Of a DNA stretch of 64,000 nt, positions 11,086 through 21,700 are shown piece after piece. The position numbers were made by a program, and so were the translations under genes. The stretch comes from Mytilus californianus (Eukaryota; Mollusca; Bivalvia; Mytilida; Mytilidae): the NCBI RefSeq assembly GCF_021869535.1, contig NW_026262593.1, forward strand, positions 55,975,318-56,039,317, written 5' to 3'. Numbering within the stretch: position 1 is the stretch's first letter; every line of letters begins with the position of its first letter. The notes beneath the pieces were generated by a model, which ran no database searches, had not been told where the DNA came from, and was given only the letters and a program-made list of their open reading frames with translations.

Positions 11086-12069
11086 TATTGCTTTCTTTGA
11101 ATGCAAACTTTCATGATTTTCTCTTTTCTGTTTTTTAATTTTGTAAAACAAATTGAACCCAGCTGTTTCTGCTTTTTCCAACTGACTTCAACGTACTTAG
11201 ATATTTCTGGATTATTTTTGGGGTTTTTCCAGCTGCTGTAAATATTTCTCGTTATTTATACGTTTTCTCGAATTGCTCCGAGTTGCTTTCATATTTTCAA
11301 GTCATTCCAAGTTGCCCCTAAAGTTTCAGAATTGCCCCGAATTGCACAAAACACTGCCAATTTGTGTTGTTGCTGCAGGTTTATATGTGTCATTGTCGAT
11401 CAGTCACATTGTCAAAGGCAACATTTCCGGTTCAAAATCACTTCCTGTTACGAGATATTACGAGCTTAATGAGATACATGAGTGCGTCATCTATCATATA
11501 CGTTTTCGTTTCTTAAATTTATGTCACGCAAGTATAGAATTTTATTAGCTGTGTGACTTCCGGAATTATAATTAGGTCAGTCAGGAATGACTCCGCTTGT
11601 GACGGATTTCAAGTTTTTTTTTGTGATTATCTTGCAGAGAAAAATGATATTTCGATAATTTAATCCTGGCAGATTCCTTGAGTTTGTTGAAATCAGAACT
11701 TTTGATAAATATAGCAACAACACAGTGAGTGCAGATGGTACGGGGACCTTATTCCAAAAACCATGCTTTTGTTTTCAATCAGTGTTGTTTTTGTAAGGAA
11801 AGCATACAATACTTCAATTTATACACTGAGTAGTGGGTGATGGCTCATGAATTGCTATTAAAGGAGGATGTTCGTCTTGAATATTACAAATGTATCATAT
11901 AAACTTTTCTTTAAAAGGTCAGTAAAACGTGAAATATTCAATGTTAATGAATAAATTCAAATACTTTCACATATTTTGTCTAAATATTTTATTGCATATC
12001 TAGTTGTGTAATACGTACCTTTTATATTCACACAATATGTGTTTTGTAATTTTAAGAAAAAGACTGAGA
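11086..12069. other. Unassigned spacer
   Basis: No gene recognised. About 11265-11350 contains irregular AATTGCYCCGAGTTGC-like repeats. The open frame at 11273-11548 has no recognisable protein character. Confidence 0.4.
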
Positions 12070-12245
12070 TTAGACTGCTTAAGTTAACAAAACATCAAGC
12101 AATAAAACGAAAAACGAACAAATACAAACAACAGTATACAGAATAAAACATAGAAAAATGAAGACTGAGCAACATGAACACAACAAAAAAAACCTGGGGG
12201 GATCTCAGGTGGTCTTGAAGGGTAAACAGATCCTGCTCCACAGAT
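12070..12245 (-). repeat. Dispersed family-A repeat
   Basis: Minus-strand copy of a repeat with the recurring landmarks GCAGATCCTGCTCC, GGTGATCTCAGG and TGAGCAACAYGAAC (as seen on the plus strand). It is AT-rich and non-coding, and I recognise it as common in mussel DNA. Confidence 0.75.
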
Positions 12246-13619
12246 ATGTTACACCTTTTGAACACATAATGCTTGTTTGCTCATCAAACAGATTAGTGTT
12301 TGCCCATGGTGAAGTTGCATCAACTACAAATTGAAAAGTGTCGAGGTTTGACTTAATCGCGGAATAAACACACAACCCTCCACGCTTTCAAGACGACCAT
12401 TAGTATTCGAGATCAGCAAGGAGGTTTAGTTTATTCATATACCGAAAGAAAATCGAACACCAGGATTCAAAACGAGTTTCTTAACTCTGCAGCAACACAT
12501 AGAAATCGCAAAATACATTTTTTCACGTTAACCCGGATTGTTTTTTTTCTTGTTTTATAAGATTTCAATTTTTTTATAAAAATATTCGTTCATGTGGAAT
12601 CTTTAGAAATTCAAACAATTAAAACCTTCTGAGCTAATGAAGACCATAATCGTTTGTGCTTCAATCTAGATAAAGCTAATACGGGGAGCAAGATATTATT
12701 TGGTCCATTGATTTTGAAAATAAATAAAAATACAAATGTATAAAATAATATCTTTTAGATGTTCACAAGACTGATATCGGTCTGCCAGATATCGGTATTT
12801 GTAGGTTTTTTTTTTTAATTTTTAGTTACATTTCCCAAACTTGCAAACAAACTAACAAATTAGTGAGAACGTTATTACATTGTAAAACTGAAAAAAAACT
12901 AACCATTATATTTTTTTTTTAACTGTTTGACTCATCCGTGCCAACTACCGCATACACAATGGGTCATACTATTCTATAAGTCGAGATCATTCATGTTGTC
13001 CATATGTCATTGTGAACCAACTGTGCTCCTCTTGCCGACTTGTTCCTATACTTATATGAGACTGACTTCATACAAGAGCTTCTTACAAAAAAAAAGAAGT
13101 TAGAATTATCTCTTAACTTCACTTTTCGCTATATGAAATATGTTCTCTTACTCAATAATTCATAGTTTGGTGACTAGGTTGAACGCATCTATCCCACCGA
13201 ACTTGAGATATAGGATACGACCGATACAGTTAAGTTTGTCTCATATCTTGACTTACAACTAGAAATTGACAATGATGGTCGGTTGAAAGCAAAACTTTAC
13301 AACAAAAGAGATGATTTTAACTTCCCAATTGTGAACTTTCCATTTCTATGTAGCAACATTCTAGCAGCGCCTGCATACGGAATATATATTTCCTAGTTGA
13401 TACGATATTACAGAGCTTATATTTCCTATCATTATACCTTGATAGAGGTTTTCTGTTTACAAGAAAGCTATTCAACCAAGAGTTCCAAGTGGTGAAGTTG
13501 AAATCATCCCTTCGTAAATTTTATGGACGCCATCACAGGTTGGCTGATCCTTATGGAATACCTGTTTCATAGATGACGATGGATATATTCCAATTGTCGT
13601 AACCACAATCCCGTTCTCT
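12246..13619. other. Unassigned spacer, 1.4 kb
   Basis: No ORF, RNA gene or repeat that I can support. Confidence 0.4.
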
Positions 13620-13905
13620 TTTCCCCGAATGTGACCTACCGAATTAGACTTACCACTTGTATTCTTCTACTTACTTAAGCAACACGACGGGTGCCACGTG
13701 TGGAGCAGGGTCTGCTTACCCTTCCGGAGCACCTGAGATCACCACCGGTTTTTGGGGGTCTTCGTGTTGCTCAGTCGTTAGTTTTTAATGTTGTGTTTTG
13801 TGTACCGTTGTTTGTCTTTTGGTCTTTTAATTTTTTTTGCCATGGGTTTGTCAGTTTATTTTCGACTTATGAGTTTGATTGTCCCTTTGTTATCTTCAGT
13901 TAGTT
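13620..13905 (+). repeat. Dispersed family-A repeat, long copy
   Basis: One of the most complete copies. It starts near GTGACCTACCGAATTAGAC, continues through CAACACGACGGGTGCC and CTGCTTACCCTTCC, and ends near GAGTTTGATTGTCCCTTTG. The start matches, in reverse, the head module of the 1.4-kb units at 1.5, 2.9, 4.3 and 6.6 kb. The 70-codon ORF inside it is repeat-borne. Confidence 0.8.
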
Positions 13906-14639
13906 GTTAGAAGTTCTCGTGTTTTAGTCGATGAAATTCGATAGGGTAAAAAGTAGTCATGTGACATGTAAATCACCTGACAGCAGTCCTCATGAATATA
14001 CATGAAATATTTGCCATGTGATGTTATATAAACCATAACAGACTGTCACGATGTCAAGTCGTAAATGATTTAAGGAGGACGGAATTATGTTCAATCAAAA
14101 TGTAACAAAATTAAAAAAAAAAAAAAAAAAACAGAAAAGAGATGATAAAAAATATAATTATAATCGAATAATGAATAGATAACAGTAGGATAAAAATGAA
14201 AAGTACATGAGTCTGTCCAGTAAACATGAAACTGCATTTAAAAAAAAAGATATAATAATTAAAAAGTGCTAATAATGCAAAATAAAGAACAGATGAGAAG
14301 ATAATAGTTATATGACATATATAGTTGGTCTTAAATAATCACGAAAGTCCATTGAATTATATAAGCTGGTGTCGTCACTGAAATTACAAAATGTTTTACA
14401 GAAAACAGAAAATATAAAAAGAATATTGTTATGAATTTTTTAATACAAATATATCTATTTCTTCATAAAAGAGCACGTTTTATTGTTTTACATCTTATTG
14501 TTCTCTTTTATATAACATGTATAACATTAGTGCTACTGGTTCACATGGCCATTGACATATAGGATCAACTTTGCACGAGAACATGTGTTTTTGAACAAAC
14601 ATAAGGATAAGAAATCAACACAATTAACGGAAATGTTCA
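13906..14639. other. Unassigned spacer with a poly-A run
   Basis: Contains an A run near 14110-14132 and an ATGAAATATTTGCCA tail fragment near 14003-14018 like the SINE 3-prime ends. Nothing else is recognised. Confidence 0.4.
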
Positions 14640-15735
14640 TGTTCAATGACGGACTATAACCTCGAAAAATTGACTGTTTCACAAATAATTATTTCAAATG
14701 ATAAACATGAAATGATGACAACTTGACTAAGGAATCCCTCCAAATATTGACTGCTTGGTTAAGGATAACCTCAAAACCAAAACATTGACTATATGGAAAG
14801 GTATAACCTCGCAATAATGACTGCTTGGCTAAGGATAATCTCAAAACCAAAACATTGACTATATGGAAAAGTATAACCTCGCAATAATGACTGCTTGGCT
14901 AAGGGTAACCTCAAAACAAAAACATTGACTGCTAGTTGATTCACTCAAACGTGGATTACTTAATGGATGATTGACTAATTGACTATTTGAATGCTGTAAA
15001 ACTAAAAAAAAATGAAAGTCATCACTTATGATGACTCAAACAAAATAGAGAATTTGACCAAAAATAACACCAAAACGTGACCACTTGGTGGATGATAACA
15101 TTGTTATATTGATTCTTATATTCCTTGTGAGCAGAGATTATGCCTTAAATGTAACATATTAGAAGATGAAAAACATATTTTGATAATTTGGAAATAAAAT
15201 TTTCTGTGAAAGATGTTTCTGATGAAGAGAAGGTGATTTTCAAACTCAATCCATCAACACCATCACCAAAACAATTAAGGTCCTATATTAAACAAAGTCA
15301 TTAGAAATAAGGACAGGGGCTCTGGATAAAACATTTAACCTTCCAGATAGGATAACTTTGAAACATTGATAGTTGAACGAATACAAGCTCAGAAAACTGA
15401 CTATTTAGTATAGTATAATCTCGAAATAATGACAGCTTGACTAAACCCGAACTCAAAACATTGACTACTAGGTGATTAACCAAAACATGGACTACTTTAC
15501 GGAAGATTGACAAATGAACTTTGGATAACCTAGACAAATTGACTAGTTGGTGGATGTTAAACTCACAAATGGACTTCGTCACTAAGGATGACATAAAGAA
15601 AAAAGATTAGAGAATTTGACGAAAAATAACCTCAAATATTGACTATTCGACGGAGGATAACCTCGAAACTTTGACAACCTGACGGCGGAGAACCTCGAAA
15701 TATTGACCACCTAACGGATGATAGCCTCGGCAAAA
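14640..15735. repeat. Degenerate 35-bp satellite with 70-bp and roughly 0.53-kb higher order
   Basis: Units of the form TAACCTCGAAAYATTGACT, then a variable TGGYTAAG end, recur throughout. At 14719-14930 three 70-bp double units are nearly exact (AAGGATAACC/AAGGATAATC/AAGGGTAACC at 14761, 14831, 14901). Blocks at 14934-15100 and 15462-15650 are related copies about 530-560 bp apart, a higher-order repeat. A LINE remnant interrupts the array. The 97-codon minus frame at 15301-15594 only reflects the periodicity. Confidence 0.8.
15118..15303 (+). pseudogene. LINE reverse-transcriptase C-terminal remnant
   Basis: Short remnant of the C-terminal end of a non-LTR retrotransposon protein. A RLCLKCNILEDEKHIL segment resembles the C-x2-C...EDE-H cysteine-histidine motif after the thumb of many LINE RTs. 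A stop interrupts it at about 15195. A second piece (VSDEEKVIF, then an LNPSTPSP run and a YIKQS end) finishes at a TAG at 15301-15303. It sits inside the 35-bp satellite. The clade cannot be assigned. Confidence 0.55.
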
Positions 15736-15920
15736 ACATTCCACCTATGGTGGATCAAGAAGTATGGTAAAAAAAGTAAAATGGATTGTTCTTGGTCAAT
15801 AAGCTAGAAGGTTTGGGGAGCAGAAAAAACATGAATGAACGAACAGCTACGTTAACAAATAGGACTTGACTCTAATAAATAAACTCATCATAGATACCAG
15901 GAATTTTGAAATTTTGTATT

Positions 15921-15966
15921 TGCACCAGACGCGTGTTTCGTCTACAAAAGACTCATCAGTGACGCT
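15921..15966 (-). ncRNA. Type I hammerhead ribozyme, intact core (downstream copy of the dimer)
   Basis: Read on the minus strand: helix I strand GCGTCA, core CTGATGA, helix II GTCT-TTTGT-AGAC, core GAAA, a very short helix III, the GTC triplet and then TGGTGC. GCGTCA and TGGTGC pair over six positions with two wobbles. All conserved core bases are present. Helix III has only about two good pairs, as in minimal metazoan hammerheads. Confidence 0.85.
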
Positions 15967-16259
15967 CGAATCAAAAACAGTTAAAAAGGCAAAATTAAGT
16001 ACGAAGTTGAAGAGCATTGAGGACCAAAAATTCCTAAAGGTTTTGCCAAATACAGCTAAGGTAATCTGTTCCTGAGGTAGACAAAATGTAAACAGTAAAT
16101 TTATAATTACGACCATATCAATGATAATTCATATCAACACAGAAGTGCTGACTACTGGGCTGGTGATACCCTCGGGGAATAAAAGTCATCCAGCAGTGGC
16201 ATCGACCCAGTGGTTGTAAATAAACTAATCATAGATACCAGGATTGAAATTTTGTATTT

Positions 16260-16303
16260 GCGCCAGACGCGCGTTTCGTCTACAAAAGACTCGTCAGTGA
16301 CGC
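16260..16303 (-). ncRNA. Type I hammerhead ribozyme, intact core (upstream copy of the dimer)
   Basis: Minus strand: GCGTCA, CTGACGA (position 7 is free to vary), helix II GTCT-TTTGT-AGAC, GAAA, then CGCGCG within helix III, TC and TGGCGC. Helix I pairs over six positions with one wobble. Helix III can form A-U, C-G and G-C, or pair between two molecules through the palindromic CGCGCG. This is the best ribozyme in the window. Confidence 0.9.
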
Positions 16304-16345
16304 TCAAATAAAAAAAAAAAACTTAAAAAAGGCCAAATTAACACG

Positions 16346-16791
16346 AAACAAGACTTTGTGTGTCTTAATGTGATGTAACTTAGGTTTGTGAAATGTTTAT
16401 AATTTAATTTGTCAAAAATGTACTTTAATGATACCAGGGAAATATACTTTCAATAATGAGCATAACTTCATCTGAACGAAATGCAACATTTTTTTTTGTC
16501 AGCAACTTAAATAACAAATAAAGTTCATTGAACGCACTTAATTTTGATCGATTCCGAAACAGTCTCTTTAGTAGGCGGATGCTACGTTCAGCGACTTAAA
16601 GCTCACAAACAGTGGTATATCGTTTTTTGTGCGACACGTAGAACATGTTATTCATTGTTCTGCAATTGTTCAAATACTTCGGAATTGTCGTACTTTTCTT
16701 AAAGAATTTTACTAAGTTTCTGATCTTCGACAAATATAAATGAAAATAAGGAAATGTGGTATAATTACCAATGAGAGAACTCTCAATGTAA
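16346..16791. other. Spacer with a family-B fragment
   Basis: About 16740-16791 carries a reverse family-B end (AAATGTGGTATAATTACCAA, then ATGAGAGAACTCTC). The rest is unassigned. Confidence 0.45.
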
Positions 16792-17138
16792 AGATCAGGG
16801 CTAATATGCATAAAACTACATAAGTTAAGATATCTAATCGTAGTATTAATTTATTTTAGGACATGAAGAAAAATCTGTCCGTTCGGAACAAATCTTAACT
16901 TAAGTAGTTTTATGCACTGTGTTAACCCATATCGTATAGTAAGCTATAAAAAAACGGTATAGTAAACTGTGAAACAAGACAAAAGAGAATATTTACGGCC
17001 TAGAATGATATGCATAATACCACTTAAGTTAAGATATCCAATCGTAGTACTAATTTATCGTAGGACATGTAGAAAAATCTTTCCGCTCGGAACAAATCTT
17101 AACTTAAGTAGTTTTATGCATATCAGCCCTGATTTATA
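16792..17138. mobile_element. Paired palindromic MITEs inside a shared outer inverted repeat
   Basis: Two direct copies of about 115 bp (16804-16916 and 17008-17123), each ending in inverted repeats of the form ATGCATAAAACTAC + TTAAGTTAAGAT. The outermost ends, starting ATCAGGGCTAATATGCAT on the left and its reverse complement on the right, match at about 36 of 38 positions. The inner ends lack the ATCAGGGCT part. This suggests that one element duplicated internally. Confidence 0.8.
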
Positions 17139-17804
17139 CTACTACAACAAACATGAAAACAAACACTTCTGCACAAGAACTGATATGAAACGTTAGGGAA
17201 ACAATCTTCTTTTTTTTTATAATTTTTAATTCATCGTTGAAATTAACTATATCTAAACTGTATCACATTGAATATCAGTTGCATACATACGAAAGAGGCT
17301 ATTTTCTTGCCTGTCGTATGTTTCAAGATCATATAACCTCTAAAAAATGAAAGAGTTATTCAAATAGACTAAGCGATATTTCATAACAACATAAATAATA
17401 AAATATCATTAAATTACTCATTCATGCATATGCATTCATATCTCTGTACTATTTATCATTGTCATTCGTCAATCATAAACCATTAAACAAAGCTTATCTG
17501 TAAAAATGACAACCCTATGTTTTATTGAGGAAATAATAAATCACTTTTGAGATGCTTATATTGATATATTATGCAAATGAGCTGTAGAGATGGGCTATTG
17601 ATGGCAGTGAGGCGGTAAATTGTTACAGATAGCTTGAAAAGAAAAGAACAGGTCATCATATATAGTCAAAAATATAATTAAAAAATAATGTCTACGCCAC
17701 ACTCTCTTGAATCTTTCCACTCAAGCTTATTTCCCAAATGAAAGACATGATGACACACATTTGCAAAATCTGTTAAGGTTGTATAACTAGAAAAAAAGAC
17801 ACAA
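17139..17804. other. Unassigned AT-rich spacer
   Basis: No gene or repeat structure supported. Confidence 0.4.
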
Positions 17805-18035
17805 TTGCAAAAAAAAGAGGCAAACGATACAAAAGGAATCGATATTCAAACTCAGAAAGCAAAAATAAACTGGCGCAGTGCCATGACAAAACACGAAAAA
17901 CGACCAAAAAGACAAACAACAGTACACAAACCACAACAAAGAAAACTAGAGACTAAGCAACACGAACCCAACCAAACCCGGTGGTGATCTCGGGTTCTCC
18001 GGATAGATTAGCAGATCATGTTCCACATGTAGAAA
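17805..18035 (-). repeat. Dispersed family-A repeat
   Basis: Minus-strand copy with GCAACACGAACCCAACC, CCGGTGGTGATCTCGGG and AGCAGATCATGTTCCACA in the usual order. The 60-codon ORF is internal to the repeat. Confidence 0.8.
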
Positions 18036-18333
18036 AGATTAATATAATCATTCAATTGAAGTCCGGGCTCTTGTTTTGGGAAAATTTGCGTTGATGTTAC
18101 TTGAAATGTGATAGTCTCTGGGCAAACAACCAATCCAACGCAAGGACACCTTGTCATAAAAGATGTGCGACTTTATACTTTGACATTTAATTACCTTTAA
18201 TAAATAAAAATGCAAACTCTTATCAATGCAGAGATGTGGTAAACAAATTTGTTTTCTATAAATAGAAAATAGTTTAGTATCCCCACATTAAAATTAATGG
18301 GGGAAATACCAAGTATTCAATTAAAAACCTTAA

Positions 18334-18697
18334 AGATGTACTTAGGTGAAATTTAAAAAATCAAGAATTAAAAATTGATACTATAAGTCAAAAGAAAATT
18401 ATTTAAGAAACAAAAATATTGATAGGTTATGGAACTCCTTTTTGAGATATTTGATTTCCAATAATGGAGGGAAAAGGCTGACTCGGACTTTTACCTTATG
18501 TTTACCAATGGCTTTAATAAGGTCTCAAATCGTAAGAAAAAAAAATCTAGAATCTGCCTTTGTGAGCTATTGAAGCCTTCTATGAAAAGAAAAGTGGGTG
18601 ATATTGGACAAAATATTTTACCCTATATCGTAGGAAAAAAAACCCCAAGAAGTCCGAACATCTGACAAAAATTCATAAACCTCACCTGAGTACATCC
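18334..18697 (+). mobile_element. Family-G MITE with TTAA duplication, copy 2
   Basis: TTAA at 18330-18333 and 18698-18701. The ends AGATGTACTTAGGTGA and TCACCTGAGTACATCC are inverted repeats. The interior matches 9989-10379, including GTGGGTGATATTGG and CCCTATATCGTAGGA. Confidence 0.85.
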
Positions 18698-18807
18698 TTA
18701 AGTAAAATAAAAGCAGACAACACCATGAGAGATTACAAAAACGATGAAAAGACAAACCACAAAGAAATTCATTATGTTAATTTAAAGATTGAGATTCACG
18801 ATCACAA

Positions 18808-18945
18808 CCGAAAACCGGTATCAAATTCAGCTGCACCGGTTAGGAAAGACACCGAAAACCTGTATCAAATTCAGTTGCACCGGCTAGGTAAGACGCCGAA
18901 AACCGGTATCAAATTCAGTTGCAACGGCAAGGTAAGACGCGTATC
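18808..18945. repeat. 44-bp tandem repeat, three copies
   Basis: CCGAAAACCGGTATCAAATT-like units start at 18808, 18852 and 18896, each continuing with a CAGTTGCACCGG segment. It is richer in CG than its surroundings. Confidence 0.95.
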
Positions 18946-19021
18946 ACTCGTTGTGTTATACATTGAAAGAAAAGACTCAAATGAGTGATAAGCAGTTTTC
19001 CGGGATATTGTCTACGACAAT

Positions 19022-19262
19022 AAGAAAAAAAAAAAAAAAAAAAAAAAAAAAACGGAGAAAGATACCAAGGTGACATAATAAACTCATATATCAGGGACAT
19101 TGAAAACGCCATAGCAAAAATAAGATACGAGAAAAAGACAAACAAGTTCACAAAACACAACTGTAACATATATATCTAAAGCTTGAGTAACACGAGCCTA
19201 ACTCAAAACAAGGGGTAAGTTCATGAGCCCCGAAAGGATAAGCAGATCCTGCTTCACTAGAG
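19022..19262 (-). repeat. Poly-A run and dispersed family-A repeat
   Basis: About 30 A residues at 19022-19052, followed by a reverse family-A copy ending with AAGCAGATCCTGCTTCAC near 19255. The A run could be the 3-prime tail of a retroposed sequence. Confidence 0.65.
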
Positions 19263-19557
19263 TCGTCCATCGTGTTTCACATTTCAAGTACAAATTCTGT
19301 GGTCTCATTCTGTAATGTAAGAAATGAGGACGTGGATGTATCCGTGGTCATCTGTGACACAGATATTACATAACGGTCAACCAACTCGTGATTGCGTTCG
19401 TAAAAGTTTGGAACGGGTTATGTTAACTTTACCACTTGGAACCCTTGCAACATATCTGTGGTCATCTGAAACACATATCTTCCACAACTTTGAAACAGTA
19501 TGATATTACAAATGCAGTCAATAATCAAAAACATGCCTGACATAAACGGACGCTTGA
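19263..19557. other. Spacer
   Basis: No gene recognised. Weak similarity to the family-A head (TACAAATTCTGTGGTCTCATTC) near 19289-19312. Confidence 0.35.
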
Positions 19558-19860
19558 GATTGTTTGCTAATAATGTTTTTGACTTTTGCCAGATATTCGG
19601 AATCCTCTGGTTTAATCCTGCTTCCGATTGTAAAAAATTTGCCCTCTTACCCATACTTTTCTTTTCATAATTTTATTAAAAGTTTTAAAACCTTTTTTTT
19701 AAATCTTATAAAAAACCTGTAATTTTTCATAGGATAATAAATGTTAAATGTATGAAAAACTAGAGAGAATCATTTCTCGCCACATTCTCAATGGCTTATA
19801 TCTAAAAACTGACCTTTTATTTTTATCTATTTCTTTAGTTCCGTCATGTCATTTATCATG
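19558..19860 (+). repeat. Degenerate family-D repeat
   Basis: Shares the family-D interior (CCAGATATTCGGAATCCTCT, CATAATTTTATT, ATGTTAAATGTATGAAAAAC, GAGAGAATCATTTCTCGCC) with 20122-20502, 43667-44050 and 47179-47569. Clean inverted ends are not visible here. Confidence 0.65.
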
Positions 19861-19861
19861 T

Positions 19862-19946
19862 TTATATACTACTGTGAAAGTACTTTTATTCGTGTGTATC
19901 AATTTCCGTGGTTTGAGCAAAAGTTACATGTTCGTGGGTTCTAAAA
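19862..19946 (+). repeat. Repeat with GTGAAAGTACTTTTATTCGTG, plus copy
   Basis: ACTGTGAAAGTACTTTTATT with CCGTGGTTTGAGC and TTCGTGGGTTC. An inverted relative lies at 21078-21162 (CCCACGAATAAAAGTACTTT). I recognise the motif as a dispersed bivalve repeat. Confidence 0.6.
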
Positions 19947-20121
19947 TTTTAGTTTTCTGAGAAACAAATCGAGTGAAGAATTTGAGTCCATCAGAAACGA
20001 AGAATCTTGAAATTAATCACATGTTCTATTATAATGATTTGTGGGATATTGCAAAATCAGGTGTTCATTTTCATTTTTCCTTTTTTGTCTGTCATTAGTG
20101 ACAACATTAATTAAATTTTAA

Positions 20122-20502
20122 GGATGTTGGCTCCTCTTGTTTTTGAATTTTTGCTAGATATTCGGAATCCTCTGGTTTTATCCATGTAATGCCATTAAAA
20201 ATTTTCCCCACTAACCCCTACTTTTCTTTCCGTAAATTAATTACATATAGTTTAATGTCATCTTTGAAAATCTTATAAAATCCTTGTTATTTTTTCATCG
20301 TTTTTGAAAGAAAAAAGGTGCCAATGTTAAATGTATAAAAAATCTAGAGAAAATTATTTCCCGCTAAATTTTAAATGGCTTATAACTCGAAAACAAGCAT
20401 ATGGACCCTTCATTTTTTTCTGCTTTTTTAGTTTCTTTATTTATATATTATTAATTTATAACAGTCTTTTAAAAAGCTTGTTATTTCGAGTAGTGAACAT
20501 TC
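20122..20502 (+). mobile_element. Family-D MITE with TTAA duplication
   Basis: TTAA at 20118-20121 and 20503-20506 flanks GGATGTTGGCTCCTC at the left end and GAGTAGTGAACATTC at the right end. Other copies show better ends (GGATGTTCGCTACTC against GAGCGAACATCC). It is non-coding. Confidence 0.8.
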
Positions 20503-20506
20503 TTAA

Positions 20507-21574
20507 ATAAAATAATTGCTTTGGGAAATAAGCTGATTCATCTATGCTTAGAAATTGTCTCTATTGAAAGAAATTACATAGTAAACATTCTAATTGTTGC
20601 ACACATGTAATCAGAAGTGATAACACTAATTAACGAACACCAAATGTGTTAACTGGGCCATAAAAATGTCACTTAAAACAAATGGTTACATAAAAGGCTA
20701 CAAATGTACTTTGTATTGTAGAATTAATTCTTATGAAATAAATAGCAAGCCCAATATGAAATAATAATATTTTTTCGTATGAGAATTATGAGGAGATAAA
20801 ATGAATATTTTGTCATCACATGTCATTACTGGAAGTCTTACATTCATCGATCAAAACTAATTTTTCATGAGAATTAAAACGTAAAACGTCGTACAGTTAA
20901 AGTTTTTTTTTAAAGATTTAATGGATAAAATCCTGTCTGAAGTTGTATATATTATATCAAAGTGCGTTTGCTGATATTCGATGTATTTTCTAGATTATAT
21001 GCCTACATGTATATCCATGTAATCAAACCTATATGGGGACCTTTTCAGGTCTTTATTTAGACAACATTTGTTATATTTCGTTGGGCACTAAAATTCGTGG
21101 ATATAGCTTTCAACGAAAACCACAAAATTGGAACCCCACGAATAAAAGTACTTTCAAAGTGTCAAATTATAACATTCTTTTATAAAGCTATTTTGAAACA
21201 GTGCAGCGAACATCCTTACAGTAAATTATGATTATAACAAACATGTTTCAAAGAGTTTGAATCGCCTGCCGATTGTACAAAGTCTGGTCATTAAAACGTT
21301 CTTGTTTTGTGCCTTATGTTTATCTTTGTTCGTACTTCGCTTATATTCGGAGTAGCTGGGTATTGTTGGGTTCCTGTACAGTCTCATATTTTTGATGATT
21401 TCCGTTCTCCTTCGTATGTATTATATTTATTCTGGTCACATTCTGTATGTCCCTACTCAAAACTAGGAGCCTCTTGTCATTTGGTTGTAGTTTATTGACG
21501 TATGAAACAATCAACGTTTTCAACAGGCCGTTATATGTCTCTTTTGAATTGTTTCCAGTTTTCTATCCCGAGGC
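20507..21574. other. Spacer with element ends
   Basis: A right end CAGCGAACATCCTTAC near 21203-21218, like the family-D terminus, and the inverted GTGAAAGTACTTTTATTCG repeat at 21078-21162 suggest a worn element here, but its left end is not clear. The opposed frames at 21307-21523 are not convincing genes. Confidence 0.4.
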
Positions 21575-21700
21575 TTTTTGTATCTTAACAGACGTATGAG
21601 TATAACTCATTGTGGAAGAGCGTTCGATGACCTGTAGGAGATTGCACCATGTGGTCTTTTGTGGGTAGTTGTCTCGTTGGCAATCATATCTCATCCTTAT
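21575..21700 (+). repeat. Dispersed family-B repeat fragment
   Basis: 3-prime part of family B with GTCTTTTGTGGGTAGTTGTC, then TCGTTGGCAATCATATC. Confidence 0.7.

Larger units (their letters stand above)
15868..16345 (-). mobile_element. Retrozyme-like element: tandem dimer with two intact hammerheads
   Basis: About 1.4 tandem units of a non-coding retroelement on the minus strand. Hammerheads at 16260-16303 and 15921-15966 lie in the same orientation. Their predicted cleavage positions (between 16266 and 16265, and between 15928 and 15927) are exactly 338 nt apart. A minus-strand transcript cut at both would release a 338-nt RNA with a 5-prime OH and a cyclic phosphate, suitable for ligation into a circle. 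A partial further unit lies upstream of the first ribozyme. Retrozymes with type I hammerheads in tandem are known from metazoans, as I recall including bivalves. There is no ORF, so mobilisation would need another element's RT. The open frames at 15847-16116 are incidental. Confidence 0.85.
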
